A stretch of DNA of 64,000 nucleotides from the NCBI GenBank assembly GCA_934754505.1, contig CAKVIE010000003.1:62001-126000 (forward strand), given 5' to 3'. Each line of letters begins with the position of its first letter. The stretch's first letter is position 1. The position numbers were made by a program, and so were the translations under genes. Below, piece after piece: positions 1-8,720 of this stretch. Below the pieces are notes generated by a model, which was not told the origin of the DNA, made no database searches, and saw only the letters and a list, made by a program, of their open reading frames with translations. This stretch comes from an uncultured Candidatus Melainabacteria bacterium. Its GTDB lineage: Bacteria; Cyanobacteriota; Vampirovibrionia; Gastranaerophilales; Gastranaerophilaceae.

Positions 1-276
1 TTATATGATATAAATGCAAAGATTTCTTCAAGTGACGAAATTGTCATAGAGAAGAAAACTAAAAAAGGTGTAACTAAAAAAACAGATATTAAGCCGTCAA
101 TAAAGTCTTTTGATTTACAGGGCGAAAAAATTACGGCAGTTTTAAAGACGGGGCAAAATACCGATATTCCCGCATTAAGAGCAGATAAAGCTATGGAAAT
201 ATTCTTCCCCGAAATAAAATTTGAAATAAAAAGAACAAAGTTTTTTGACGTTAATCTTAAAGAAATAGATTTGTAA
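1..276 (+). CDS. C-terminal fragment, possible TIGR03936/DUF2344-like protein
   Basis: The frame is open from base 1 to the TAA at 274-276, giving 91 residues of a gene cut by the window edge. The visible end reads as a small alpha/beta domain finishing in KRTKFFDVNLKEIDL. The stop lies 13 bases before the RNase E/G start, so the two are probably co-transcribed. In many Firmicutes and related genomes the gene just before rne/rng is a radical-SAM-linked TIGR03936 (DUF2344) protein, and the fragment would fit its C-terminus. That identification rests mostly on gene order and is tentative. Confidence 0.45.
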   Translation, partial: LYDINAKISSSDEIVIEKKTKKGVTKKTDIKPSIKSFDLQGEKITAVLKTGQNTDIPALRADKAMEIFFPEIKFEIKRTKFFDVNLKEIDL

Positions 277-289
277 AAAAGGAAAAAGA

Positions 290-2242
290 ATGACTAAACA
301 GATTGTAATTGCTGAACGTGATAATATCGCAGCTCTCATTGAAAACAATAAGGTAACAGAATTTTTTGTAAATAAAGGTGAAATATTCTTAAATGATGTT
401 TATCTCGCAACCGTAGATAATATTTTACCGAGTATTGAAGCGGCTTTCGTTAATGTGGGTTCCGATAAAATGGGATTTCTTCACGCAGATGATGTTCCGG
501 GCAAGGGCAATTTGAAAACAAGATTAACACCCAAACAAAAGTTGATTGTTCAAGTTGTTAAAGAACCTACAGGTCACAAAGGTCCGAGAGTAACAACGGA
601 TATAAGTTTACCCGGAAGATTTCTTGTTCTTATTCCTAATGAAACAGGTATAAATGTAAGCAGAAAAATCGTTTCAACAAAAGAAAGAGCAAGACTTAAA
701 TCAATTGTCAGCCTTATAAAGCCCGTCGGCATTGGCGTTATTGTAAGAACTGAGGCAGAAGGTCAATCCGATTCTGATATCCAAGAGGATTTAGAACTTC
801 TTCTTGAAAAGTGGAATACAATTATTACGGCTGCTGAAACACAAGAATCACCAAGCCTTTTGTATCGTGACCAAGATTTGCTTTACAGAGTTATAAGAGA
901 AGCTTGCACGGAAGATGTTGCAGAAATAGTTTTGGATACGCCGTTTGCAATGCAAAGAACTCAACAAATTCTTCAAAATTGGAATATGTTGAAAAATATT
1001 AAATTGACGGTTTACAAAGGCTCTGAACCGCTTTTACAGGCATCAGGCATTATGAAAGAAATTAAAGCAGCTTTGCAAATCAAAGTTATGCTCCCGTCTG
1101 GCGGTTATTTGTTTATCCAAACAACCGAGGCTCTTTCAGTAGTTGATGTAAACAGCGGTAAATTCGTAAGTTCGGCAACTCAAGATGAAACAATTTTGAA
1201 AACCAATATAGAAGCCGCTCACGAAATTGCAAGACAACTTCGTTTGAGAAATATCGGCGGTATGATTATTATCGACTTTATCGATATGACTAACAGAAAC
1301 GACAAACTCGCCGTTATGGAAGAATTTGAACTTGCTCTCGAAAACGATAAGGCTAAACCTCAAATCGGTCAGCTCTCTGATTTGGGACTCGTTGAACTTA
1401 CAAGACACAGACAAGGTCAAAGTTTGAGTGAAGTCTTTACTAAAAAATGTCCTCACTGCCAAGGTACGGGCATGATTTTTGAAGATATTCAACTCGCAGC
1501 AGCTCCCGGAGAAAACGAATTGAAAGCAAAAGCTGCTAAATTGAAAGTCCCTGTTCAACAGCTTAAAAACAAAAATCAAAAAAATAATAATGTTTTCCAA
1601 GTTCAAGTGACTGAAACAGAACCTGTTCAACAAACAGCCCAAGAAGTTGAAAATGTTCAAGATGCAGTTGAAGAAAATACAAACAACAATTCAAACGGTA
1701 ACAACAACGGCAACAATTATAATAATCACAATAATAATAAATTTAATAAGAAGTTCAATAAGAACAGAAACAAATTCAATAAATTTAATAAGAATAATTT
1801 CAACAATAATCAACAGCAAAAAGATGATACGGTTGCAGATGATGTAAAATCTGATACAATTAAGTCAGAAGAACATTTTAGCGACACTGTAAAATCAGCT
1901 GAAAGTAATAAACCAGAAATAACACAAAAAGTTGATAAGGCAGAAAATGTTGTAAAAGAAGCTCCTGAAGTAAAAGCTCCCGAAACAACCACAGAAAAAG
2001 TTGAAAAACAAGAAAAGTCAGCGAAAGCTAAAAAAGCAGAAAAAGCAAAAAATACAGTAGTCGAAAGCGAAAAAGTTTCTGACGATAAGGTAGAAGAAAA
2101 ACCGAAAAAGCGTGGCAGAAAACCTAAAGCAAAAGTTGAAGAAACAGTTTCAACAGAAGAAAAAACGGTAGAATCTAAAGATGAAAAAACAGAAGAAAAA
2201 CCGAAAAGACGTGGCAGAAAACCTAAAGCCGCAACAGTATAG
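290..2242 (+). CDS. rne: Ribonuclease E/G family endoribonuclease
   Basis: This is a single-strand endoribonuclease for mRNA decay and rRNA/tRNA processing, 650 residues. It has an N-terminal S1 RNA-binding domain (about 35-120) and the catalytic DNase I-like core. The two metal-binding aspartates sit in VVDVNSGKF (D286) and IIDFIDM (D329), and the zinc-link is CPHCQGTG (C387, C390), which in E. coli RNase E joins protomers of the tetramer. After about residue 420 the protein is disordered: an Asn/Lys/Phe-rich stretch (about 464-512) with FNK repeats, then a Lys/Glu-rich tail. The tail carries two near-identical EEKPK[KR]RGRKPK segments (602-613, 635-646) that look like AT-hooks. Such tails in RNase E usually recruit degradosome partners or RNA. 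An SD-like GGAAAAAG precedes the ATG. The stop overlaps the next frame. Confidence 0.93.
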   Translation: MTKQIVIAERDNIAALIENNKVTEFFVNKGEIFLNDVYLATVDNILPSIEAAFVNVGSDKMGFLHADDVPGKGNLKTRLTPKQKLIVQVVKEPTGHKGPRVTTDISLPGRFLVLIPNETGINVSRKIVSTKERARLKSIVSLIKPVGIGVIVRTEAEGQSDSDIQEDLELLLEKWNTIITAAETQESPSLLYRDQDLLYRVIREACTEDVAEIVLDTPFAMQRTQQILQNWNMLKNIKLTVYKGSEPLLQASGIMKEIKAALQIKVMLPSGGYLFIQTTEALSVVDVNSGKFVSSATQDETILKTNIEAAHEIARQLRLRNIGGMIIIDFIDMTNRNDKLAVMEEFELALENDKAKPQIGQLSDLGLVELTRHRQGQSLSEVFTKKCPHCQGTGMIFEDIQLAAAPGENELKAKAAKLKVPVQQLKNKNQKNNNVFQVQVTETEPVQQTAQEVENVQDAVEENTNNNSNGNNNGNNYNNHNNNKFNKKFNKNRNKFNKFNKNNFNNNQQQKDDTVADDVKSDTIKSEEHFSDTVKSAESNKPEITQKVDKAENVVKEAPEVKAPETTTEKVEKQEKSAKAKKAEKAKNTVVESEKVSDDKVEEKPKKRGRKPKAKVEETVSTEEKTVESKDEKTEEKPKRRGRKPKAATV

Positions 2243-2243
2243 T

Positions 2244-2885
2244 TTGATTGAAAGAGTTCAAACAGCAATATTTTTACTTTTGATTGGCTGCAATCCGATT
2301 TTTGCAGCCACAAAAGAGGAAAATTTGTCTGATGAATTTTTCAATGCTGCAATGAATTTACCGACTGATGAAACTACGGCGGTATCTGTTCAGGCGCCTG
2401 ATGTTGCGACAAATGCAGCAGCAAATAACAGTAATTTTATGCAGCCTGTTACAGATGCGTTTAATAAATCGGTTGAGGCTATGCAGTCTTTCGGAACTTC
2501 ATTGAGTTCGCAGATTGAAAAATTAATTGGTCACAATCCGTTTTTATCAAAACTTTTGGTTGCTTTGATATTAGTAGTTGTAAGTATTGTTGTTATTGTT
2601 ATTCTTGCACTTATTGCAAAGAAAATTATTTCAAAAAATAACAATAAAAATACGATTTCCAATACAAATTCTTCTGATGTTGAAGATGACGATTTTGAAG
2701 AAGTTATAGAAGATTCCGATGAATTTCCTGACGAGGGATTTGCTCAAACTGTTAATAATCAAGCTCAAACAGAAACTGATAATACTTCAGAAACTCAAAA
2801 TACAGTTAATTATTCAGCAAAAATTTTGACATCACCAACAACGGTTGATGATGCCATGAAAATGTTTTTAAAGATAACCGAATAA
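2244..2885 (+). CDS. Hypothetical membrane or lipoprotein
   Basis: No family is recognised. The frame is open into the end of rne, but the likely start is TTG 2244, two bases after the rne stop, giving 213 residues. From there the protein opens with a signal-like segment, IERVQTAIFLLLIGCNPIFA. This contains LIGC, which fits a lipobox, and also IFAA, a possible signal peptidase I site. A Ser/Thr/Ala-rich region follows, then a strong hydrophobic helix (about residues 99-129) ending in KKIIS, then a very acidic tail (DVEDDDFEEVIEDSDE). There is no clear ribosome-binding site, so translation may be coupled to rne. The exact start is uncertain. The gene ends head-to-head with the next minus-strand gene, with no gap. 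Confidence 0.6.
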   Translation: MIERVQTAIFLLLIGCNPIFAATKEENLSDEFFNAAMNLPTDETTAVSVQAPDVATNAAANNSNFMQPVTDAFNKSVEAMQSFGTSLSSQIEKLIGHNPFLSKLLVALILVVVSIVVIVILALIAKKIISKNNNKNTISNTNSSDVEDDDFEEVIEDSDEFPDEGFAQTVNNQAQTETDNTSETQNTVNYSAKILTSPTTVDDAMKMFLKITE

Positions 2886-3122
2886 TTAAGCTACGGGTTT
2901 TCCGACGGCTTTTAATAATTGTTTGATAACTTTCGGCATTTGGCAAACGAAAGAATAATTACCTTTTGAAACTGAACATTTTTCGCAAACACAGTTTAGT
3001 TGATAGCATTCAAGTGCTTGTTCTGTCCAGCTTTGAGTAATAGAATTTGATATTACCCCTTGATTTTTTGCACAATAAATTTCGCTACTGTCGCAATACT
3101 TTGTTGATACTTCTTGTAACAT
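2886..3122 (-). CDS. Small Cys-rich hypothetical protein
   Basis: A 78-residue protein with eight cysteines. Two are near the N-terminus (CDSSEIYC), and the others lie in CYQLNCVCEKC and FVC. The spacing suggests a small metal-binding or disulfide-stabilised fold, but I do not recognise a family. The C-terminus is basic and helical (MPKVIKQLLKAVGKPVA). There is no signal peptide. The gene has its own likely promoter (TATAAT on the minus strand at 3156-3151) and a weak GGGG ribosome-binding site. It ends directly against the convergent upstream gene. Confidence 0.6.
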   Translation of the reverse strand: MLQEVSTKYCDSSEIYCAKNQGVISNSITQSWTEQALECYQLNCVCEKCSVSKGNYSFVCQMPKVIKQLLKAVGKPVA

Positions 3123-3150
3123 ACAACAACCCCACTTTTTATTCTGTGGT

Positions 3151-3156
3151 ATTATA
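3151..3156 (-). promoter_or_regulatory. Putative -10 box for the Cys-rich gene
   Basis: A perfect TATAAT reads on the minus strand 29 bases before the ATG at 3122. No good -35 is found at 17 bases, so this is a modest call. Confidence 0.4.
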
Positions 3157-3250
3157 CTACACCAATTTGCACAACAAATGAATACACTATTTATATGATT
3201 TCTATTTTTTTTTAAATTGTTAAAAATATTTCAAAAATTTTTTTATGAGT

Positions 3251-3279
3251 TTTACAAAACAGGCATAAAAGAGTATAAT
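3251..3279 (+). promoter_or_regulatory. Sigma-70 type promoter for the zincin gene
   Basis: TTTACA (3251-3256), a 17-base spacer and TATAAT (3274-3279). Both boxes are close to consensus and the spacing is ideal. AGAAAGG at 3294-3300 is the likely ribosome-binding site for the ATG at 3315, although the 14-base gap is long. Confidence 0.7.
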
Positions 3280-3314
3280 CTATTGTGTTTTTAAGAAAGG
3301 TTCAGTGACGAAAC

Positions 3315-4880
3315 ATGATAATTAACGGCAATAATAAAATTCAAAATCAAATTCAAAACAAACCGATTCACATTGCCGATAAGCAGGTGAAAATGCCTGA
3401 AAATAAACAGTTTGAACTTCCTGATATCCGAGTAAATCAGATATTACTTCCTGATAATAAAATTTATCTTCCGAAAGGTTCAAAGCCTGTCGGATTTAAT
3501 TCGGATAATCTTTCTTTGGAAGTTCCCGCTCATTACCGAAAATTGGAAAACGACACTAAAATGCAGGCTTCCGTTCAAGCAATAGCAAAAGTTTTGAAAG
3601 CACCTAACGTAAATTATTACGAAAATACAAAAACAGGTGAATCCGTAATCAGAGCAAGTAAAAATTCTTACAATGAATCAGGTGTTCTTGATTCTGCGGA
3701 AGTCACCGAAATTAACACGAAATATACGAATGTTGCAACAAAATATGTAAAGGATTTTGAACACAATACGGAAACGGAAATTCTTATTCAAAATCCTCTT
3801 AAAGCTACATCTTCCGTTCGTTTTATGACAGTTTTACATAAAGATAATCAAGGCAAAGTCGTCAAGACGGAAGAATACAGTAAATCACCTTATATGAAAG
3901 GCATTTACGATATTGTTGAAAAAGATATTGACGGCAATGAGAATATTGTTTGCAAAACGAGCAAAGCAGATGACGGTTCGATAACGCTTGAAAAACATCT
4001 TGTTTCTTTAGACGGAACAAAAACCGAATACAGATACACGACGGATAAAGCTGGTATGCATAAGCAAATGTTTTGCCAAATTACGGATTCTGACGGAAAA
4101 GTTTTATCAACGATTGACAGAACTTACGATAAAGAAAGTGAAAACGTAACATATTCGTCTGTAAACGGCAATAAATTCAAGTCCGAAAAAGACGGAAAAA
4201 GTTTAACCATAACAGATTATACAACGGGAAAAACAACCGTTATGAATGAAGATGATTTGAAAGCATCAACACAGGCGAAAGTTTATCTTTATACAAGACT
4301 TCCTCAGTTTGCAAAAGGTATGACAAATGAGAATGTAACTGCAGAATTGTTTGATACATTACCTGCTGATACGTTGTTGACACTTCATTCAAACATTACG
4401 GAAATTATTCCTATGAATGACGATTTAATGTCTGTTTTTATGAATTTGACTGACTTTTTGTTATGCAAAACCGACAATTTTGTAATCGGTCACGAGCTTG
4501 GGCACAGCAAAGATGCTTTGCATCTTCCGAGAGATATTAAGTCTTTAGATGCCGAAACTGCGAAAAAAGTCAGAACAACTAATGTTTATGCGGATAAAGA
4601 ACAATTCCGAAAAGAATATGTTGCTGAAAAAGCCGCTTTTATCAAGGAATTTCCTGACTTTGGCGAGAAATTTATAAGTTATTTTATAGAACCTTCCGAA
4701 AGACGTCCCGATCAAGGCAGAGAAGAAACCGTTGCAGAATCTAATGCCATAAACGGCATGCAGCCTGAAGAACCTGAAATTTTAGGTATGCGTACGATTT
4801 TGCTGCAAAGATATTTCCCTCGTTCAATAGCTGAATTGACTAAGCTTATGAATCCGATAGCTATTGCGGAACAAAATTAA
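3315..4880 (+). CDS. Putative zincin metalloprotease (HELGH)
   Basis: A 521-residue protein with no signal peptide. The N-terminus is Asn/Gln-rich and low in complexity (IINGNNKIQNQIQ), followed by a proline-containing linker and a beta-rich middle (about 80-320) of short repeats such as TYDKESENVTYSSVNG and DYTTGKTTVMNED. The last third is helical and holds GHELGHSKDALHL: H393, E394 and H397 form the HExxH zinc site. An acidic segment REETVAE (470-475), about 75 residues later, could give the third ligand as in gluzincins; that is inference. The start resembles that of the HNH protein at 14788. A 6-bp hairpin (4888-4914, no U-run) follows the stop. The substrate is unknown. The fold call rests on the motif alone. 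Confidence 0.65.
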   Translation: MIINGNNKIQNQIQNKPIHIADKQVKMPENKQFELPDIRVNQILLPDNKIYLPKGSKPVGFNSDNLSLEVPAHYRKLENDTKMQASVQAIAKVLKAPNVNYYENTKTGESVIRASKNSYNESGVLDSAEVTEINTKYTNVATKYVKDFEHNTETEILIQNPLKATSSVRFMTVLHKDNQGKVVKTEEYSKSPYMKGIYDIVEKDIDGNENIVCKTSKADDGSITLEKHLVSLDGTKTEYRYTTDKAGMHKQMFCQITDSDGKVLSTIDRTYDKESENVTYSSVNGNKFKSEKDGKSLTITDYTTGKTTVMNEDDLKASTQAKVYLYTRLPQFAKGMTNENVTAELFDTLPADTLLTLHSNITEIIPMNDDLMSVFMNLTDFLLCKTDNFVIGHELGHSKDALHLPRDIKSLDAETAKKVRTTNVYADKEQFRKEYVAEKAAFIKEFPDFGEKFISYFIEPSERRPDQGREETVAESNAINGMQPEEPEILGMRTILLQRYFPRSIAELTKLMNPIAIAEQN

Positions 4881-4967
4881 TTTAAGAACAGACTTGAAAT
4901 TAAAATTTGTCTGTTGTATAGTGATTTCAGGTTGAAAAACCTTTGTTTAAATCGAAAGATTTTTTTC

Positions 4968-5039
4968 GGCGACTTGGCCAAGTGGTAAGGCAGAAGCCTG
5001 CAAAGCTTTTATCCCCCGGTTCGAATCCGGGAGTCGCCT
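4968..5039 (+). tRNA. tRNA-Cys (GCA)
   Basis: A cloverleaf folds from GGCGACT (4968-4974) pairing with AGTCGCC (5032-5038). The D-arm is GCCAAGTGGTAAGGC, the anticodon loop CTGCAAA carries GCA at 5000-5002, and the T-arm is CCCGGTTCGAATCCGGG. The discriminator base is T (5039), the U73 identity base of tRNA-Cys. CCA is not encoded. Confidence 0.95.
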
Positions 5040-5217
5040 TTTGCTTTTTTTTCGCTATATAAAATAACTTTTTATTTAAAAATAACGTTAAACAATAAAA
5101 TTGTTTTTCTATTTAATGATAAATATTATAAAAATTTTTATTGTAAAGCTATCGACATAAAGGCTTGAAAATGAGTGTTTTAGGTTTTAAACTTTAAGAA
5201 AACGAGCTGAAAACATT

Positions 5218-6576
5218 ATGAAAAAATTTTTAATATATAGTTTAATATTTATTTTGCAGTTATTTAATGCAAATATGGTTAATGCCGAGGAAAACAAAGG
5301 ATATGACCTGTCTTTTGAACAGGCTTATGAGCTTATGCTTGTAAACAGCAATGAGCTGAAGTCGGCGGAGTATGGAAAGACTGCTGCGAGATATGAAAGA
5401 AATTCCGCAAGAGGATTATTTTCTCCCAAAGTCGGTATAAATACTACTGTTGCAATGCTTGACCACGATATTGCAATGAAAGTTCCGGGGTTAGGTACTT
5501 TGCCTTTACAGAACAAAAATTTATGGCTTGGTTCGGCAGGCGTTGTTTGGAATGTATTTACGGGCGGTAAAATTATTGCGGCTAATCAAATTGCAAATGC
5601 TAAATACGGTATTTCCGATTACAGATACATTCAGAAAAAATCTGCTTTAATGACTGATTTGATAAAAAAATATTATGGTGTTTGCTTAATGCAGGACGTT
5701 TTGAAGGTTAGAGAAGAAGTTTTGACTTTGACGGAAAAACATCTTTCCGATGCGATAAAATACGAGCAGCAAGGTTTAATTGCAAAATCGGAAAGATTGC
5801 ATGCAGAAGTTGCAAAAGCAAAGGCAGAGCGTGATTATAAGGCTGCCAAAAAAGATTTGAATGTCGCAAATTCAGCTTTATATCGTTTGATAAAAGCAGA
5901 TGGGGTGAATGCTGATAATATTGCGATTAATCCTCAATCAAGACTTTTTATGAGTAATAACGATTTGCCTGATATCAAAAATGTTCAGACGGCAATTCTT
6001 GATAACAGTCCGCTTTTGAAACAAGCAAAGGCAAAAACAAAAATTACCAAGGCAGTATATAATTCTAAAAAAGCAGATTATTTGCCGATGGTTTCGGTTG
6101 GTGCGTATGACATTTTCGGTGCGGATTCTTTGTCAAATTTGGTTCCGAGAATGGCATTGGCTGCAACTGCGAATATGACCGTGTTTGACGGTTTTTCAAG
6201 ATATAATAACCTAAAGGCTGCAAAGGCTGTTAATATGCAGGCGAAGGTTGATGTTGATGTTTTGGCAAATCAGCTTTTAACATATAGCGAAAAATTATAC
6301 AGCGATATTTTAAAGGCAAAAGAGCAGTACGAAAGCACTGATAAATCTATTGAAAGTGCAAAAGAGGCCTTGAGAATAACTACACTTTCTTTTAAAGAAG
6401 GTTTTTCGCCGTCATTATCTGTGACAGATGCACAAACGGCACTTTCGGGTGAAAAAATAGCACGATTAAAAGCTATGTACGATTACGATGTTTCTTTGGC
6501 TCAATTAATTGAGTTATGCGGGGATACGGATGAGATTTTTGATTATATAAATAATTCCGTAACGGAAAGATTATAG
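5218..6576 (+). CDS. TolC-like outer membrane efflux protein
   Basis: A 452-residue outer-membrane channel of the OEP/TolC family. It has a clear signal peptide (MKKFLIYSLIFILQLF, cleavage after VNA about residue 23). Two OEP repeats of long periplasmic helices flank the membrane strands; typical phrases are FEQAYELMLVNSNELKSAEY near the N-terminus and SVTDAQTALSGEKIARLKAM near the C-terminus. It is the first gene of a four-gene unit with a HlyD-type adaptor starting 8 bases later and two ABC-2 permeases, so it should be the exit duct of that system. It shows a Gram-negative envelope. The 175 bases after tRNA-Cys hold its leader. Confidence 0.9.
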   Translation: MKKFLIYSLIFILQLFNANMVNAEENKGYDLSFEQAYELMLVNSNELKSAEYGKTAARYERNSARGLFSPKVGINTTVAMLDHDIAMKVPGLGTLPLQNKNLWLGSAGVVWNVFTGGKIIAANQIANAKYGISDYRYIQKKSALMTDLIKKYYGVCLMQDVLKVREEVLTLTEKHLSDAIKYEQQGLIAKSERLHAEVAKAKAERDYKAAKKDLNVANSALYRLIKADGVNADNIAINPQSRLFMSNNDLPDIKNVQTAILDNSPLLKQAKAKTKITKAVYNSKKADYLPMVSVGAYDIFGADSLSNLVPRMALAATANMTVFDGFSRYNNLKAAKAVNMQAKVDVDVLANQLLTYSEKLYSDILKAKEQYESTDKSIESAKEALRITTLSFKEGFSPSLSVTDAQTALSGEKIARLKAMYDYDVSLAQLIELCGDTDEIFDYINNSVTERL

Positions 6577-6584
6577 GAAAAATT

Positions 6585-7550
6585 ATGGATAAGAAGATAA
6601 AAATTTTAATAGCGGTTGTTGTTATTGCATTTGTTGGAATTGTTATTTGGGCATTGTTTCCCGAAAAAGAAATTTTGCAGGGTGAAATTGAGGCTAAAAC
6701 AGTCAATGTAAGTTCAAAAATTCCGGGGAGAATAACTCGTTTGGCAGTTGAAAAAGGTCAATTTGTCAAAAAAGGCGATGTACTTGCGGAACTTGATACA
6801 CCTGAGCTTTCAGCAAAGCAGGAGCAGGTTTTGGCAAAAATTGATGCAGCATCAGCCGTTCAGGAAAAAGTTTATAACGGTTCAAGACAAGAGGCTGTTT
6901 TGGCTGCTAAAAGCAAAATGGAAGAAGCAAAAGCAGGGTATGAAATAAGTAAAAAAACAGATTTTAGATTGCAAAATCTCTATAAAGAAGGTGTTATTTC
7001 TGCTCAAAAGGCAGATGAATCGAAAGCAAAACTTCAAGCAAGCTACAATCTTTATTTAGCTGCAAAATCAGCTTACGAAATGCTTGCAAACGGCAACAGA
7101 TATGAGGATAAAGAAGTTGCAAGAGCAAGTGTAAATCAGGCTAAAGGTGCTTTAAAAGAGATTGATTCTTATTTAAAAGAAAATAAATTGATTGCTCCTA
7201 TTGATGGTGAAGTTTCTGAAATTTCGGCAGAAGAAGGCGAACTTGCAGGAACGGGCTATCCTATCGTTGTTTTAAACGATTCAAGCAAAATGTGGGCTAC
7301 GTTTAATGTTCGAGAAACTTTACTTTCAAAATTAAAACAAGGTTCAGAAATAAAGGCTGACATTCCTGCTTTGGAATTGAAAAATGTCAAAATGAAAATA
7401 TCTTTAATTGCCGTTCGTGGAAATTATGCTACATATAAAGCTACCAGAGCAAAAGGCGAATACGATATCAAAACATTTGAAGTCAGAGCTGTTCCTGTTG
7501 AAAAAATCGACGGTTTGAAGCCGGGCATGAGTGTTATTTTAAAGATGTAG
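6585..7550 (+). CDS. HlyD/YbhG-type periplasmic adaptor
   Basis: A 321-residue membrane-fusion protein. One N-terminal transmembrane helix (about 5-25) anchors it in the inner membrane. The split biotinyl-lipoyl domain appears as VSSKIPGRITRLAVEKGQFV and LIAPIDGEVSEISAEEGELA, separated by an alpha-helical hairpin (about 85-200) rich in Ala, Lys and Glu. A beta-barrel domain ends the protein. It should bridge the permeases to the TolC-like channel. The size and layout match E. coli YbhG/YhiI, which work with ABC-2 permeases rather than with RND or MFS pumps. The next gene starts 3 bases after its stop. Confidence 0.9.
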   Translation: MDKKIKILIAVVVIAFVGIVIWALFPEKEILQGEIEAKTVNVSSKIPGRITRLAVEKGQFVKKGDVLAELDTPELSAKQEQVLAKIDAASAVQEKVYNGSRQEAVLAAKSKMEEAKAGYEISKKTDFRLQNLYKEGVISAQKADESKAKLQASYNLYLAAKSAYEMLANGNRYEDKEVARASVNQAKGALKEIDSYLKENKLIAPIDGEVSEISAEEGELAGTGYPIVVLNDSSKMWATFNVRETLLSKLKQGSEIKADIPALELKNVKMKISLIAVRGNYATYKATRAKGEYDIKTFEVRAVPVEKIDGLKPGMSVILKM

Positions 7551-7553
7551 ATT

Positions 7554-8720
7554 ATGAACAGTTTTAAGGCGACATTTTTAAGAGAAATACAAAAAATTCT
7601 GTCATCGAAACAAATAATTTTGATTTTGACGGTAATTCCGCTGCTTTTATGCGGTTTGTTTGTGTACATTTTTCAAGATGAATCGCCGAGAGATTTGCCG
7701 ATAAGTGTAATTGATTATGATAATTCCAAGACTTCTCGTGAGTTTGTCAGAATGCTTGATTCCGCCCCTGCTGTTCAGGTTCTTTATCGTCCGAGTAACG
7801 AATTGATTGCAAAAAGAGATATTATCAAAGGCAAAACTTATGCCGCACTTATTATCCCTGAAAATTTTGAAACAGATATTACAAAAGGAAATAAACCTGC
7901 TATTTCATTGAAATATAATAATCAATATCTTTTGACAGGTGGAATAATTTATAAAGATGTAATGACTGTTTTCAAGACTTTTCAAGCAAAGCAGGAGTAT
8001 AAAAAACTTGTCAAAGCAGGTATAAATCATGAAAAGGCTTTAAAAATATTAAATCCTGTTTCGATTGATGAACATGTCAAATCCAATCCGTATTTGAATT
8101 ATGCGTATTTTTTGGTTTTAGCGGCACTTGCTCATATATTGCAATTACTTGCTACGTTTGCGGTTATTTGGTCATTTGGTACGGAATTTAAAGATTGCAC
8201 CTCTAAAGAGTGGTTAAAAACTGCCGACAATTCGATTTTTGTTGCCGTATATGCAAAGATACTGCCGTATTTGCTTGTCTATACGGTAATCGGTGTTTTA
8301 ATGTTTTTGATATACGAGGCTTGTTATAATGCACCTGTTAACGGAAACTTATTATTTCTGTTTTTGACGTTGCCATTGTATTTATTGGCATATCAAAGTG
8401 TCGGAGTATTGTATGTTGCAATAACAAATAATTTGAGATTATCCTTGAGTGCAGGTTCGTTTTATACAGCTTTAGGGTTTACATTTGCAGGGGTGACATA
8501 TCCTGTTTTTGCAATGCCGACTTTAGCTTGTATTTTTGCGAATATGCTGCCTATACATCATTGGTTGAAAATCGGCTTGGGGCAAACATTGCTTGGTATT
8601 CCCATAAAATATCAGCTTCATATTTGTTTGGTGTTGGTTTTGTTCTGTTTGTTACCGTTGCCTTTTATGGGAAAACTCAAGAAAAATGCACTTGATGAAA
8701 AATGTTGGGGTAAGTATTAA
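7554..8720 (+). CDS. ABC-2 type transporter permease (YbhS/YhhJ-like)
   Basis: A 388-residue inner-membrane permease. It has an N-terminal membrane helix (about 21-42), a large periplasmic domain (about 43-180, opening SPRDLPISVIDYDNSKTSRE), then five or six C-terminal helices, the ABC2_membrane_3 layout. A closely similar permease follows and overlaps it by one base (TAATG), so the two probably form a heterodimer. The unit has no gene for an ATP-binding subunit, and neither permease is long enough to carry one. Confidence 0.88.
   Translation: MNSFKATFLREIQKILSSKQIILILTVIPLLLCGLFVYIFQDESPRDLPISVIDYDNSKTSREFVRMLDSAPAVQVLYRPSNELIAKRDIIKGKTYAALIIPENFETDITKGNKPAISLKYNNQYLLTGGIIYKDVMTVFKTFQAKQEYKKLVKAGINHEKALKILNPVSIDEHVKSNPYLNYAYFLVLAALAHILQLLATFAVIWSFGTEFKDCTSKEWLKTADNSIFVAVYAKILPYLLVYTVIGVLMFLIYEACYNAPVNGNLLFLFLTLPLYLLAYQSVGVLYVAITNNLRLSLSAGSFYTALGFTFAGVTYPVFAMPTLACIFANMLPIHHWLKIGLGQTLLGIPIKYQLHICLVLVLFCLLPLPFMGKLKKNALDEKCWGKY

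Noticed and set aside
1810..2313. 167-codon minus-strand frame
   Set aside because: Antisense of the Lys/Glu-rich tail of RNase E, giving an artificial Ser/Phe-rich protein.
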